Below are positions 16,615 through 24,464 of a stretch of DNA of 64,000 nucleotides, piece by piece. The position numbers and the translations under genes are program-made. Every line of letters begins with the position of its first letter. The first letter of the stretch is position 1. The DNA is taken from positions 2,680,394 to 2,744,393 of the forward strand of contig OY282377.1 of the NCBI GenBank assembly GCA_958295785.1, given 5' to 3'. The notes beneath the pieces are model-generated. The model did not search any database. It saw only the letters and a program-made list of their open reading frames with translations, and had not been told where the DNA came from. Origin of the DNA: an uncultured Latescibacterota bacterium (GTDB lineage Bacteria; Latescibacterota; UBA2968).

Positions 16615-17778
16615 ATGGGTTTTCTCGTCGATCTTATTTGCACGCGAACCGGAAAGGCGTATCCAAAAGATCAGCTCTGGAATTTAAGTCCCGAAGCAAA
16701 CGCGCCCCTGTTTGCTCGATACGACCTCGACGCTGCTGCAAAGGCCATGCGCCGAGAAAAACTCGCGGGGCGCCCGCCGACGATGTGGCGTTATGCCGAA
16801 GTTTTGCCGGTCGAAGACGCGCAATTTCAGGTCAGCCTCGGCGAGGGGTTCACCCCCTTGTTGCAAGCCGCATCCCTAGGGCGAAAAATCGGCGTGCCGC
16901 ACTTGTACATCAAAGACGAAGGCTTAAATCCGACCGGGTCGTTTAAGGCGCGCGGCATGTCGGCGGCCATTTCGCGGGCCGCGGAATTGGGGGCTTCGGC
17001 TATTGCCATTCCATCGGCTGGCAATGCGGGGGGGGCGACCGCTGCTTATGCTGCGCGGGCGGGATTGCCGGCGCATATTTTTATGCCCAAAGACGTGCCA
17101 CGGGCCAACTATATCGAATGCAAAGTCTTGGGCGCGCATGTCGAATTGGTCGATGGGTTGATTTCGGATTGTGGAAAAATTGTGGCATCGCGCAAAGAAA
17201 CCGAGGGCTGGTTTGACATTTCCACGCTGAAAGAGCCATACCGCGTGGAAGGAAAAAAAACCATGGGCTATGAATTGGCCGAACAATTCGACTGGAAATT
17301 GCCAGATGTCGCGATTTATCCAACGGGCGGGGGCACGGGATTGATCGGCATGTGGAAGGCATTTGACGAAATGGAACGGATGGGGTGGATTGGGCCAGAA
17401 CGCCCTCGGATGATTTCCGTGCAAGCGGCGGGATGCGCGCCGATAGTTCGCGCCTATCGGGCGGGCGAGGCACAGGCCGAACCCTGGCGCGATGCCGAAA
17501 CCGTTGCGGCGGGCCTGCGCGTACCGGCTGCTGTCGGCGATTTTTTGATGCTCAAAGCCATTCGAGAAAGCGGCGGATGCGCGCTTTCCGTCACAGATGA
17601 AGAACTGATGGCAGCCACTTCGCAACTGGCCGCTGCCGTGGGTTCGTTTCCCGCTCCCGAAGGCGCGGCCACCCTCGCCGCGCTTGAAAAACTCATAGCG
17701 CGCAATCTAATTGACGAACGCGACCGCGTGGTGTTGTTCAATACCGGGACGGGGTTGAAATACATCGAACTTTTTTAG
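16615..17778 (+). CDS. thrC: Threonine synthase
   Basis: A 387-residue PLP fold-type II enzyme. Visible are an N-terminal 'LICTRTGKAYP' lead, the PLP-lysine motif 'NPTGSFKARG' (Lys111), the 'SAGNAGGATAAYAARAGLP' phosphate/substrate loop, and a C-terminal 'NTGTGLKYIELF' typical of threonine synthase. It would convert O-phospho-L-homoserine to threonine. The ATG at 16615 has AGGAGG 4 nt upstream; an upstream extension of the frame overlaps the activator gene and has no support. It stands alone between the sigma-54 activator and a terminator. A related threonine dehydratase or cysteate synthase role is less likely given the N- and C-terminal motifs. Confidence 0.82.
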   Translation: MGFLVDLICTRTGKAYPKDQLWNLSPEANAPLFARYDLDAAAKAMRREKLAGRPPTMWRYAEVLPVEDAQFQVSLGEGFTPLLQAASLGRKIGVPHLYIKDEGLNPTGSFKARGMSAAISRAAELGASAIAIPSAGNAGGATAAYAARAGLPAHIFMPKDVPRANYIECKVLGAHVELVDGLISDCGKIVASRKETEGWFDISTLKEPYRVEGKKTMGYELAEQFDWKLPDVAIYPTGGGTGLIGMWKAFDEMERMGWIGPERPRMISVQAAGCAPIVRAYRAGEAQAEPWRDAETVAAGLRVPAAVGDFLMLKAIRESGGCALSVTDEELMAATSQLAAAVGSFPAPEGAATLAALEKLIARNLIDERDRVVLFNTGTGLKYIELF

Positions 17779-17805
17779 TGATTGAACTGAGCGCGGTGGG
17801 CTATT

Positions 17806-17836
17806 CGGGCAGGAGTTTTCCTGCCCGTTTTTTTTT
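17806..17836 (+). terminator. Rho-independent terminator after thrC
   Basis: Perfect 9-bp stem (CGGGCAGGA / TCCTGCCCG) with a GTTT loop, followed by nine T. The T-run overlaps the stop codon of the convergent hpnE gene on the other strand. Confidence 0.9.
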
Positions 17837-19139
17837 ATGTGGAAAGAACGGCATCTGCGGCTGCGTACCCGCTTCTGACCGCGCTTTCAATGGTCGCTGG
17901 CAATCCGGTATCTGTCCAATCCCCTGCGAGAAACAGATGGGGGTGTGGGGTCTGGGTTTTGGGCGGTGTATAGGCAAGCGGCAAGGCGCGGGTTGCGGCG
18001 CGTTCTCGAATCGCGTTGGCGTGTAAAAGATTGGCGCGCTGGCTTTCGGGAAAGACCCGATGGAGTTCTTCGCAGGCCAGGGCGATGAGTTCGCGGTTCG
18101 ACTGGTGCATGAGGTGATGCGCCGCGCTTGCGACCACCGTGAGATGGCTCGCGCGGTCGCAGTCGCCGTAGATCGCGGCTTTGTCGAATACCCATTCCAT
18201 TGTCGTGCCGAGAAGCCCGCACATGGGTTCGCGCATGATGGGCCTGTCGAACCAGAGATTGACGGAAAGAATGGGCGAGGGTTCGTATTGACAAAGGGTG
18301 TGGTGGAGTTTGGCAAAGGGCTTGGCACAGAGCATTTTGGCGAGCGGCAGGGGCGGAACGGCCGCGATGCACGCCTCTGTTTTCAGCACCTTTGCCGAGC
18401 GCGTGTGGAGATGAATGCCGGTGCGAGCAGGCGCGATGGCGGTTATGGCTGTGCCGCAGTGGATTTCGCCCCCGCGTTTCAGGATGTGTTCCCGGGCGCG
18501 ATGGGCAAATAGGTTGCTCAATCCCCGGTTTGCGTATCCCAAGCACGCGCCATCGGGTTGCCAAAACGCTTCTCGCAACACGGCTTGGAGGTGGCAGGCG
18601 CGGGCGTTGTGCGGGCGTTGGTTGAGGGCGGCGAGACAGAGCGGGTCCCAAAAGGCCGCTCGCATGCGCGGTGTTTGGTCGCACTGGCCGAGCCAAGTAT
18701 GGACCGCGAGGCAGGGGTCGAGGGCTTTGTGCAATTCGGCATTGATTTTTCTCAGGGGCGGAATATCTGTCCAGCGAATGGCGCGGAATCGCAGAAAGCC
18801 GAGGAGCAGGTTCAAGGGCGCGGGCAAGGCGGAGGAAAAACGCAGGTTGCTCGCGCCGTGCGTGGTGTGGCGAAAGGCGATGTTGAATTGCGGTTGAAAC
18901 ACCACATCGTCGCGCGCGCCGATCCGCGTGAGAAAGTCGAGGGTTTCCCGATAGCATTTCATGAACAGGTGCTGCCCGTTGTCTAGGGTGTCGCCCGTGA
19001 TGGGGTCTGCAAATGAAAAGGCGCGCCCCCCCAGTTGCTGCCGCCGCTCCAAAAGCGCGACCGGGCAACCGGCGTCGCACAGGCGGACCGCGGCGGCAAG
19101 CCCGGCAAAGCCGCCCCCGATGATGGCGATGCGTTTCAC
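17835..19139 (-). CDS. hpnE: Squalene-associated FAD-dependent desaturase HpnE
   Basis: A 434-residue flavoprotein. The N-terminal dinucleotide-binding motif 'IAIIGGGFAGLAAA' (residues 4-17) is followed by an acidic-ended second strand ('ALLERRQQLGGRAFSF'). The C-terminal FAD motif 'HLFLAGDWTDTGLPATIESAVRSGYAAA' is typical of the phytoene desaturase/HpnE family. Together with HpnC and HpnD it makes squalene from farnesyl diphosphate in three steps, HpnE reducing hydroxysqualene to squalene. The GTG at 19139 overlaps the upstream hpnD stop (GTGA) and has AAGGAG 8 nt upstream; the longer frame into hpnD is spurious. No squalene-hopene cyclase is in the window. Confidence 0.88.
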   Translation of the reverse strand: MKRIAIIGGGFAGLAAAVRLCDAGCPVALLERRQQLGGRAFSFADPITGDTLDNGQHLFMKCYRETLDFLTRIGARDDVVFQPQFNIAFRHTTHGASNLRFSSALPAPLNLLLGFLRFRAIRWTDIPPLRKINAELHKALDPCLAVHTWLGQCDQTPRMRAAFWDPLCLAALNQRPHNARACHLQAVLREAFWQPDGACLGYANRGLSNLFAHRAREHILKRGGEIHCGTAITAIAPARTGIHLHTRSAKVLKTEACIAAVPPLPLAKMLCAKPFAKLHHTLCQYEPSPILSVNLWFDRPIMREPMCGLLGTTMEWVFDKAAIYGDCDRASHLTVVASAAHHLMHQSNRELIALACEELHRVFPESQRANLLHANAIRERAATRALPLAYTPPKTQTPHPHLFLAGDWTDTGLPATIESAVRSGYAAADAVLST

Positions 19140-19981
19140 CGCTGCGCTCCTTTGCCGAGCCAATAGCGCAACGCGATGCCGAATTTGTATGCGTTGTTGA
19201 GGCGAATGGGCGTGTGAAAAATGTCGTAGTTGGCGCGTTGGATCTTCACGAGGAGTTGGGCGTAAATTTTGCCCATGATCTGCGCGGAGAACATGGATGC
19301 GCGGTCTTCGGGCGGAAGGCGTTTGTCGGCGGTTTGATAGTAGGCCCACGCGCGTTGGCTTTGAAAGCGCATCAGTTCGACAAAGGATGCGTTGTGCTCT
19401 GCCCGTGCGAGGGCCTGTTCGGTATAGCCAAACCGCGCCATGTCTTCTTGCGGGAGGTAAATGCGATTTTGCTGCCAATCGGTATGCACGTCTCGCATGA
19501 TGTTGGTCAGTTGCAGCGCGAGGCCCAAGGCGGTCGCGTATTCCCGGGTTTGCGGGTTGGTATATCCAAAAATTTCAATGCAGATTAACCCCACGACAGA
19601 CGCGACCCGGTAGCAGTACGCACGCAATTCGTCAAACGTGGCGTAGCGATTTTTGGTCAAGTCCATCTCAACGCCTTCGATGAGGGCGAGAAAATGGGCT
19701 TTGGGGATGGGGAACTCGCGGAGTACAGCCTGTAGGTTTTGCGCGATGGGATGCGTGGCGTTGCCAGTGTAGCAGGCGTGGAGTTGTTCGCGCCAACGCT
19801 CGAGGCGGCATCTCGCTTCTTCTTGCGAGACAGCGTGATCGACGATGTCATCGGTGTGTCGGCTAAACGCATACGCCGAGAAAATGGCCTCGCGCTTCTT
19901 GCGCGGGAGGAACAGAAAGGCGTAGTAAAAATTGGTGCGCGCGCCTTTCACGATTTTGGCGATGTGTTTGTTGAGGTTCAT
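19136..19981 (-). CDS. hpnD: Presqualene diphosphate synthase HpnD
   Basis: A 281-residue all-helical trans-isoprenyl synthase of the squalene/phytoene synthase family. Both aspartate-rich Mg-binding motifs are present: 'RHTDDIVDHA' (Asp44, 45, 48) and 'NIMRDVHTD' (160-168), the latter followed by 'NRIYLPQEDMARFGY'. The role as HpnD rests on order and similarity: it lies between an HpnC-like and an HpnE-like gene and is the copy coupled to hpnE by a 4-nt overlap. It would condense two farnesyl diphosphates to presqualene diphosphate. Confidence 0.85.
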   Translation of the reverse strand: MNLNKHIAKIVKGARTNFYYAFLFLPRKKREAIFSAYAFSRHTDDIVDHAVSQEEARCRLERWREQLHACYTGNATHPIAQNLQAVLREFPIPKAHFLALIEGVEMDLTKNRYATFDELRAYCYRVASVVGLICIEIFGYTNPQTREYATALGLALQLTNIMRDVHTDWQQNRIYLPQEDMARFGYTEQALARAEHNASFVELMRFQSQRAWAYYQTADKRLPPEDRASMFSAQIMGKIYAQLLVKIQRANYDIFHTPIRLNNAYKFGIALRYWLGKGAQR

Positions 19982-20026
19982 TGGCGATCAACGGACGGAT
20001 TGAAGTTTGTCGTCGTTGGAGGTTGG

Positions 20027-20062
20027 GCGCGGACAGGCACAGGGGCCTGTCCCTACGGTTGA
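20027..20062. repeat. REP-like palindrome (variant)
   Basis: GGACAGGCAC...GGGGCCTGTCCCTACGG forms an imperfect palindrome between hpnC and hpnD. It matches the reverse complement of the element at 61287-61316 and is related in layout to the other GTAGGG elements in this window. Confidence 0.7.
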
Positions 20063-20112
20063 TGGGGACGGGGCATTGATCCTTGACCACTTGGTGGCCG
20101 TCCTCTCGCGTC

Positions 20113-21000
20113 TTACTTCTCGCTTGTCGTCATACTGAAAAACGTTTTGGACAACAGGGCGAACAAGTCGCGTTTTGTGATGGTGGGCCGGCGGCGAAAA
20201 ACATCGCACTCGTTGCGGCGAATTTTTTTGAGAATTTGCATGCCGCCCAGATAGGTCAATCGCAGTTCATAGCGCAATCGCCCTTGCACCGCATTCAGCA
20301 GGGGATACCCCGCTTGAAAGAGGGCGTGTGTGCGGTTGATGAGCGTGTCCATGAGGTTGCAAAATTGCGGGGTGACGCGCTGATCGCGCAGGTCTGAGAT
20401 GCCGATTCCAAATCGTTTGAGGTCGTCTTGGGGGATATAAATGCGGTCACGCGACAAGTCGATGGCGATGTCTTGCCAGAAGTTGGCGAGTTGAAGCGCG
20501 CTGCACAAGGCGTCTGAATATCGCGCGTAATGCTCGCCGCGATAGCCAAACAGATGCAGGATGAGCCGCCCGATGGGGTTGGCGGAAAAGGCGCAATACG
20601 CGAGCAAGTCCTCGTGCGTTTGGTGGCGATGGGTGGTGACATCCATGCGAAAGGCCGCGAGCAGGTCTCTGAGCCATTGCACGGGCAGGTCATGTGCGCG
20701 AATGGTTTCTGCCAGTGCCGTAAATATCGGGCCATCGGGACGGGAGAGACACGCATCGAGACGCGCTTCCCAATCCGCGAGGCGGGCGAGGCGTTCCCGC
20801 ACATTGAGGCCCGGTTCGTCGGCAAAGTCGTCTGCCGTGCGCGCAAACGCATAGATGCTGTACACATGCGGGCGCACGGATTTGGGGATGAGCACCGAGC
20901 CAACCGGAAAGTTTTCGTAGTGGGCGCGGGTGAGTGCTTCGCAATGGGCATACGCCTCTGCGATTGTGTCCGCACGGGTTTGGGGTGGGGGCTGAATCAT
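20113..21000 (-). CDS. hpnC: Hydroxysqualene synthase HpnC
   Basis: A 295-residue second squalene/phytoene synthase paralogue. Motifs are 'YAFARTADDFADE' (Asp57, 58, 61) and 'LANFWQDIAIDLSRDRIYIPQDD', with the 'NFWQD' form typical of HpnC rather than the 'NIMRD' of HpnD. It should convert presqualene diphosphate to hydroxysqualene. The ATG at 21000 is preferred to a TTG at 21036, though no strong ribosome-binding site is seen. The 131-nt gap to hpnD contains a REP-like palindrome, so hpnC is less tightly coupled than hpnD-hpnE. Confidence 0.83.
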   Translation of the reverse strand: MIQPPPQTRADTIAEAYAHCEALTRAHYENFPVGSVLIPKSVRPHVYSIYAFARTADDFADEPGLNVRERLARLADWEARLDACLSRPDGPIFTALAETIRAHDLPVQWLRDLLAAFRMDVTTHRHQTHEDLLAYCAFSANPIGRLILHLFGYRGEHYARYSDALCSALQLANFWQDIAIDLSRDRIYIPQDDLKRFGIGISDLRDQRVTPQFCNLMDTLINRTHALFQAGYPLLNAVQGRLRYELRLTYLGGMQILKKIRRNECDVFRRRPTITKRDLFALLSKTFFSMTTSEK

Positions 21001-21100
21001 AGCTTGCAAAATACGATAGGAGCGCGGGAAAATCAATCGGGATCGCGGATTAAGCAGATTACGCGGATGAAAGGCAAAGGCGAGAGGCGCGAATAGAAAC

Positions 21101-21131
21101 GTAGGGGCGATGCCTCTGTGCTCGCCCGAAA
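21101..21131. repeat. REP-like palindrome
   Basis: GTAGGGGCGATGCCTCTGTG followed by CTCGCCCGAAA. The flanking ATAGAAAC is shared with the reverse complement of the copy at 59717-59751. Confidence 0.75.
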
Positions 21132-21195
21132 ATCAGTGGTCAGGGGTTAGTGGTTAGTCCCTGACCATCCACCCACAAAAGCGAGACACGAGACC

Positions 21196-21227
21196 GTAGG
21201 GGCGATGCCCCCGTGCTCGCCCGAAAG
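21196..21227. repeat. REP-like palindrome
   Basis: GTAGGGGCGATGCCCCCGTG followed by CTCGCCCGAAAG; almost identical to the copy 95 bp upstream. Confidence 0.75.
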
Positions 21228-21236
21228 CAAAAACAA

Positions 21237-21270
21237 AAGCCCGAGTTCACTGCGAACCCGGGCTTGTTTT
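21237..21270. terminator. Terminator-like hairpin, orphan
   Basis: 12-position stem (AAGCCCGAGTTC / GAACCCGGGCTT, one mismatch) with an ACTGC loop and T-rich tails on both strands (GTTTTG on plus; A-rich on the plus side upstream). No gene ends beside it, so it may end an unseen small RNA or be insulating sequence. Confidence 0.5.
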
Positions 21271-21603
21271 GTGGTGAGTACCGATTTTATTTTTTGCACT
21301 CGTTCCTACGAAAATGATGGGAGCACATCTCCCCGTTGCGGGGCAAGTGTGAAGGAAATCCCTTCACTCCACATCGAATTGACGCTCCTTTCAACCCAAT
21401 TAAACGGGGGCAACACCGGCTTCAGGGCAGGCTCCGCCGCCCTTCAACAATCCTTATGCCCGTCAGGATATCGAGGTCCGGTTCAGGGAGTGCAGGCTTG
21501 CATTTTGTGGCATGCGTGTGTATCTTTGCCCGCGACAACAAGTGGTTAAACGGTCGGGATTCTCGAATCCCAAAATCCTTAAGGCCCGATCTCTGGAGGC
21601 ATT

Positions 21604-22818
21604 ATGTTTGAAGCGTTGGCAATGGCGCCTGCCGATCCCATTATGGGGTTGAACGACGCGTACAAAAAGGACGCGAATCCCAACAAGATAAACCTCGGCA
21701 TTGGCGTTTATCGAGATGGCGATAGCAAAACGCCAATTTTTGAATCTGTCAAAACAGTCGAAGAACGCTTGCTCGCAGAGGAAGATACCAAGAACTATTT
21801 GGATATCGATGGCGATGGGGCGTATAACCGGGCCGTGCAGGACCTGTTGTGGGGCGCAGATCACGAAATTGTGACCCGTGGTCGGGCAGGCACGGCGCAA
21901 ACCCCGGGCGGCACGGGGGCGTTGCGGATTGCGGGCGATTTTATCTCTCGGCACTTTCCCCATGCCCGCGTGTGGATCAGCGATCCCACATGGGCAAATC
22001 ATCCGAAAATTTTTGAATCGGCTGGCGTGCCGACATCGACCTATCGGTATTACGACCCCGCGTCTCATGGTCTCAATTTTGACGCATTCATCCATGGCCT
22101 CGCGCAAATTCCCGCGGGCGATGTGGTGTTGTTGCACGGGTGTTGTCACAACCCCACGGGGGTCGATCCCTCCGCCGAGCAATGGGCGCGCATCGCCGAT
22201 GTGATCGCCGAGCGCGGGATCATTCCCCTCGTGGATTTTGCCTATCGCGGCTTGGGCAACGGTCTCGCGGAAGATGCGGTTGGCCTTCGGGCATTGAGCC
22301 GGCCGGGTTGCGAGCTTTTGGTGGCGAGTTCTTTTTCCAAAAACTTTGGCCTCTACCGCGAGCGGGCGGGCGCGTTGACCCTGGTGTCGGAAAATGCAGC
22401 GGCGGTTGAAAAGGCGATGAGCCACATCAAAATCTGCATTCGCACGGGGTATTCCAACCCGCCATCGCACGGCGCACAAATTGTGCGAACTGTGCTCGCG
22501 GACCCTCAGTTGCGCGCCCAGTGGGAAGGCGAAGTCAAAGCCATGCGCGACCGCATCAACGGCATGCGGTGCGCGTTTGTGGATGCCCTCGAGGCGAGCG
22601 GGGTGCGGCGCGATTTTTCGTTTATTGCGCGGCAACGGGGCATGTTTTCGCTTACCGGGTTGACCCCGCAGCAAGTGGACGCCCTGCGCGAGCGGTTTTC
22701 GATCTATATGGTCGGTTCGGGGCGGATCAACGTGGCGGGCATCACGCGGGATAATGTGGGGTTGTTGTGCGAGGCGATAGCCGAGGTGTTGAAAGAGCGG
22801 AACGAGGTGCGGGTATGA
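21604..22818 (+). CDS. Aspartate/aromatic-amino-acid aminotransferase (class I)
   Basis: A 404-residue PLP fold-type I aminotransferase of the AspC/TyrB subgroup. Visible are 'NKINLGIGVYRD' near the N-terminus, 'TPGGTGALR', 'CCHNPTGVDP', the PLP lysine in 'SSFSKNFGLYRERAG' (Lys246), and an arginine-rich C-terminal substrate region ending in 'GSGRINVAGI'. It transfers the amino group between aspartate or aromatic amino acids and 2-oxoglutarate. The ATG has GGAGG 7 nt upstream. It overlaps the following SDR gene by ATGA, so the two are cotranscribed. Confidence 0.88.
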   Translation: MFEALAMAPADPIMGLNDAYKKDANPNKINLGIGVYRDGDSKTPIFESVKTVEERLLAEEDTKNYLDIDGDGAYNRAVQDLLWGADHEIVTRGRAGTAQTPGGTGALRIAGDFISRHFPHARVWISDPTWANHPKIFESAGVPTSTYRYYDPASHGLNFDAFIHGLAQIPAGDVVLLHGCCHNPTGVDPSAEQWARIADVIAERGIIPLVDFAYRGLGNGLAEDAVGLRALSRPGCELLVASSFSKNFGLYRERAGALTLVSENAAAVEKAMSHIKICIRTGYSNPPSHGAQIVRTVLADPQLRAQWEGEVKAMRDRINGMRCAFVDALEASGVRRDFSFIARQRGMFSLTGLTPQQVDALRERFSIYMVGSGRINVAGITRDNVGLLCEAIAEVLKERNEVRV

Positions 22819-23588
22819 GGCTCAAAGGCCGCGCGGCAATTGTCACCGGGGCGAGTTCCGGCATCGGGCGAGGCATTGCATTGGCTATGGCGCGAGAAGG
22901 CGCGCATGTGGTGGTGGCCGATATTCGGGAAAGGCCCAAACAGGGCAAGTACCACGAGACCGATTTGACCACTTCAACGGTCGAGGAATTGGAAAATCTG
23001 GGCGCGAAAGGGCTGTTTGTGCAAACCGATGTGGCGGATGATCGGGCATTGAATGATCTGATCGATCAAGCGGTTTCAGAATTTGGGGGCTTGGATATTT
23101 TGGTCAACAATGCGGGGATTGCGATTCCCGGAGGGATTGAAGAAACATCGATTGCCGACTATGACGCGATCATGGCCGTGAACCTCCGCGCATTGTACGT
23201 TGCGAGCAAATACGCCATGCCCCATCTGAAAACGCCATCGGGCAGAATCATTCACATTGCGTCTGTGCAGGCTTATGGCGGAGGTGGCGGCCCTGCGTAT
23301 GCCGCGTCAAAGGCGGGCGTGGTCAACCTGACGCGCGACACGGCTTTGGAACTCGCGCCTTTTGGGGCGACGGTGAATGCGATTTGCCCGGGCTACATCG
23401 AGACGCCCATTCAGGATTATCTCACGCCACAGGATATTGCGGACAGCCGCGCAAAGACCCCGTTGCCGCGCTTGGGCCTGCCCGAAGACATTGGCAAAGC
23501 CGCGGTGTTCTTCGCGTCGGATGACGCCGCGTGGATCACGGGCACAGCCCTGCCCGTGGATGGCGGGTGGATGGCGTCTATTTTTTGA
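22815..23588 (+). CDS. Short-chain dehydrogenase/reductase (SDR)
   Basis: A 257-residue classical SDR. The Rossmann motif 'VTGASSGIGRGIA' (~residues 10-22), 'NNAG' and the catalytic 'YAASK' (Tyr162, Lys166) with an upstream Ser in 'IASVQAY' are all present, as is the late 'CPGYIETP' region. The C-terminal 'TGTALPVDGGW' is typical of the fabG/glucose dehydrogenase-like group. The ATG at 22815 overlaps the aminotransferase stop. The substrate is unknown; coupling to an aminotransferase hints at oxo-acid or amino-alcohol metabolism, as inference only. Confidence 0.85.
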   Translation: MRLKGRAAIVTGASSGIGRGIALAMAREGAHVVVADIRERPKQGKYHETDLTTSTVEELENLGAKGLFVQTDVADDRALNDLIDQAVSEFGGLDILVNNAGIAIPGGIEETSIADYDAIMAVNLRALYVASKYAMPHLKTPSGRIIHIASVQAYGGGGGPAYAASKAGVVNLTRDTALELAPFGATVNAICPGYIETPIQDYLTPQDIADSRAKTPLPRLGLPEDIGKAAVFFASDDAAWITGTALPVDGGWMASIF

Positions 23589-23877
23589 TTCCGCAACTGA
23601 AGTTACGCACAGATCAGCCCATGCATTTTAAGGCGCGTTGACATTTGGATATTTTGTTTTTCCTGTGTATGTCAAAAATGACCCGCCAACAAGGGCCCAA
23701 AACTCTCGCCTTCGAGCCATTGCGACAACGCCCCACCCGAGGTCGCGCAAGCGATTTCAGATGGGGTCTTTTTTTTTCAAAATTCGGCCTTGATTTGAAT
23801 ATCGGTTTTGCGTAATTTTCGTAATTTTATCGGACCTATCGAGAAGTTCAACCCAATTTCCCACGAGGAGACTTGCC

Positions 23878-24369
23878 CTGACGGATTCCGAGAAGATCGC
23901 CGAACAGGATCAGCGGCTCATTGCCATCGAGAAAAATGGGACTGCGGTTAGCGACCGCGTCAAACAGAACGCGAAAGATATTCGCCGCGTAGAAGAGCAA
24001 ACCACAGAACGCTTCGAGCATCTGGTCAACCTGATGAACGCGGGCTTTACCCGCGTGGAAAACCACATTACCCGCGTAGAGACGACCTTGAAGGAGGATA
24101 TTGTCCGCGTTGAGACCAATATTGTCCGCGTGGAGACGACCCTGAAGAAGGATATTACCCGCGTGGAGACCAATATTGTCCGCGTAGAGACGACCTTGAA
24201 GGAGGATATTAACCGCGTGGAGACCAATTTGAAGAATGACATCAATCGCGTGGAGACCAATTTGAAGAATGATATTAACCGCGTGGAGGGGCAAACCATC
24301 AAATGGCTGTCTTTGGTCATCGCGGTTGCGGTTATCATTCTCGGTGTATTGACCTATATCAAAGGGTAA
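23878..24369 (+). CDS. Tail-anchored coiled-coil protein with 7- and 11-residue repeats (possible CTG start)
   Basis: The frame encodes an almost uninterrupted coiled coil: a non-repetitive first ~55 residues, then a block of RVET-based repeats alternating 11 residues ('RVETTLKEDIV', 'RVETNLKNDIN') and 7 residues ('RVETNIV'), then one hydrophobic C-terminal helix ('WLSLVIAVAVIILGVLTYI'). It is thus a membrane tail-anchored rod of unknown function. The only ATG (24034) would remove a third of the coil. A CTG at 23878 with GAGGAG 7 nt upstream gives 163 residues and is preferred. The DNA repeats are visible as repeated CGCGTGGAGAC units. The opposite-strand frame is a shadow. Confidence 0.65.
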   Translation: MTDSEKIAEQDQRLIAIEKNGTAVSDRVKQNAKDIRRVEEQTTERFEHLVNLMNAGFTRVENHITRVETTLKEDIVRVETNIVRVETTLKKDITRVETNIVRVETTLKEDINRVETNLKNDINRVETNLKNDINRVEGQTIKWLSLVIAVAVIILGVLTYIKG

Positions 24370-24425
24370 GCGCGGCGCCTTGATCATTTGAAAAGTGGGA
24401 TAGGCCGACCCGATCCGTTATCAAC

Positions 24426-24457
24426 AAGCCCCGATTCACAAACGAATCGGGGTTTTG
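24426..24457. terminator. Convergent (bidirectional) terminator
   Basis: 12-position stem around CCCCGATTC / GAATCGGGG with an ACAAAC loop and TTTTG after it. It lies between the coiled-coil gene (plus) and the dehydratase gene (minus) and can serve the plus strand well. Confidence 0.75.
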
Positions 24458-24464
24458 TCATGGC

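Larger units (their letters stand above)
21001..21603. other. Non-coding 600-bp stretch with repeats and hairpins
   Basis: No convincing gene lies here. It holds two REP-like elements (21101-21131, 21196-21227), a terminator-like hairpin (21237-21270), and then in 21320-21580 several short perfect hairpins: CCCCGTTGCGGGG, GTGAAGG-AAATC-CCTTCAC and GGGATTCTCGAATCCC. The last part precedes the aminotransferase gene and could be its leader. Frames in the region are short, lack ribosome-binding sites and resemble no family. Confidence 0.5.

Noticed and set aside
21205-21549. A 114-residue frame between hpnC and the aminotransferase
   Set aside because: Runs through a REP-like element and hairpins, has no ribosome-binding site and no family character.
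21555-21580. tRNA T-arm-like GGGATTCTCGAATCCC
   Set aside because: No acceptor, D or anticodon arms can be built around it.
23878-24369. CRISPR-like array from the repeated CGCGTGGAGAC units
   Set aside because: Spacing is in codon multiples (7 and 11), the units encode a coiled coil, and there are no spacers.
23848-24387. A 179-residue frame opposite the coiled-coil gene
   Set aside because: Its repetitiveness mirrors the RVET repeats; it has no ribosome-binding site, and the plus-strand frame has a sensible TM anchor.
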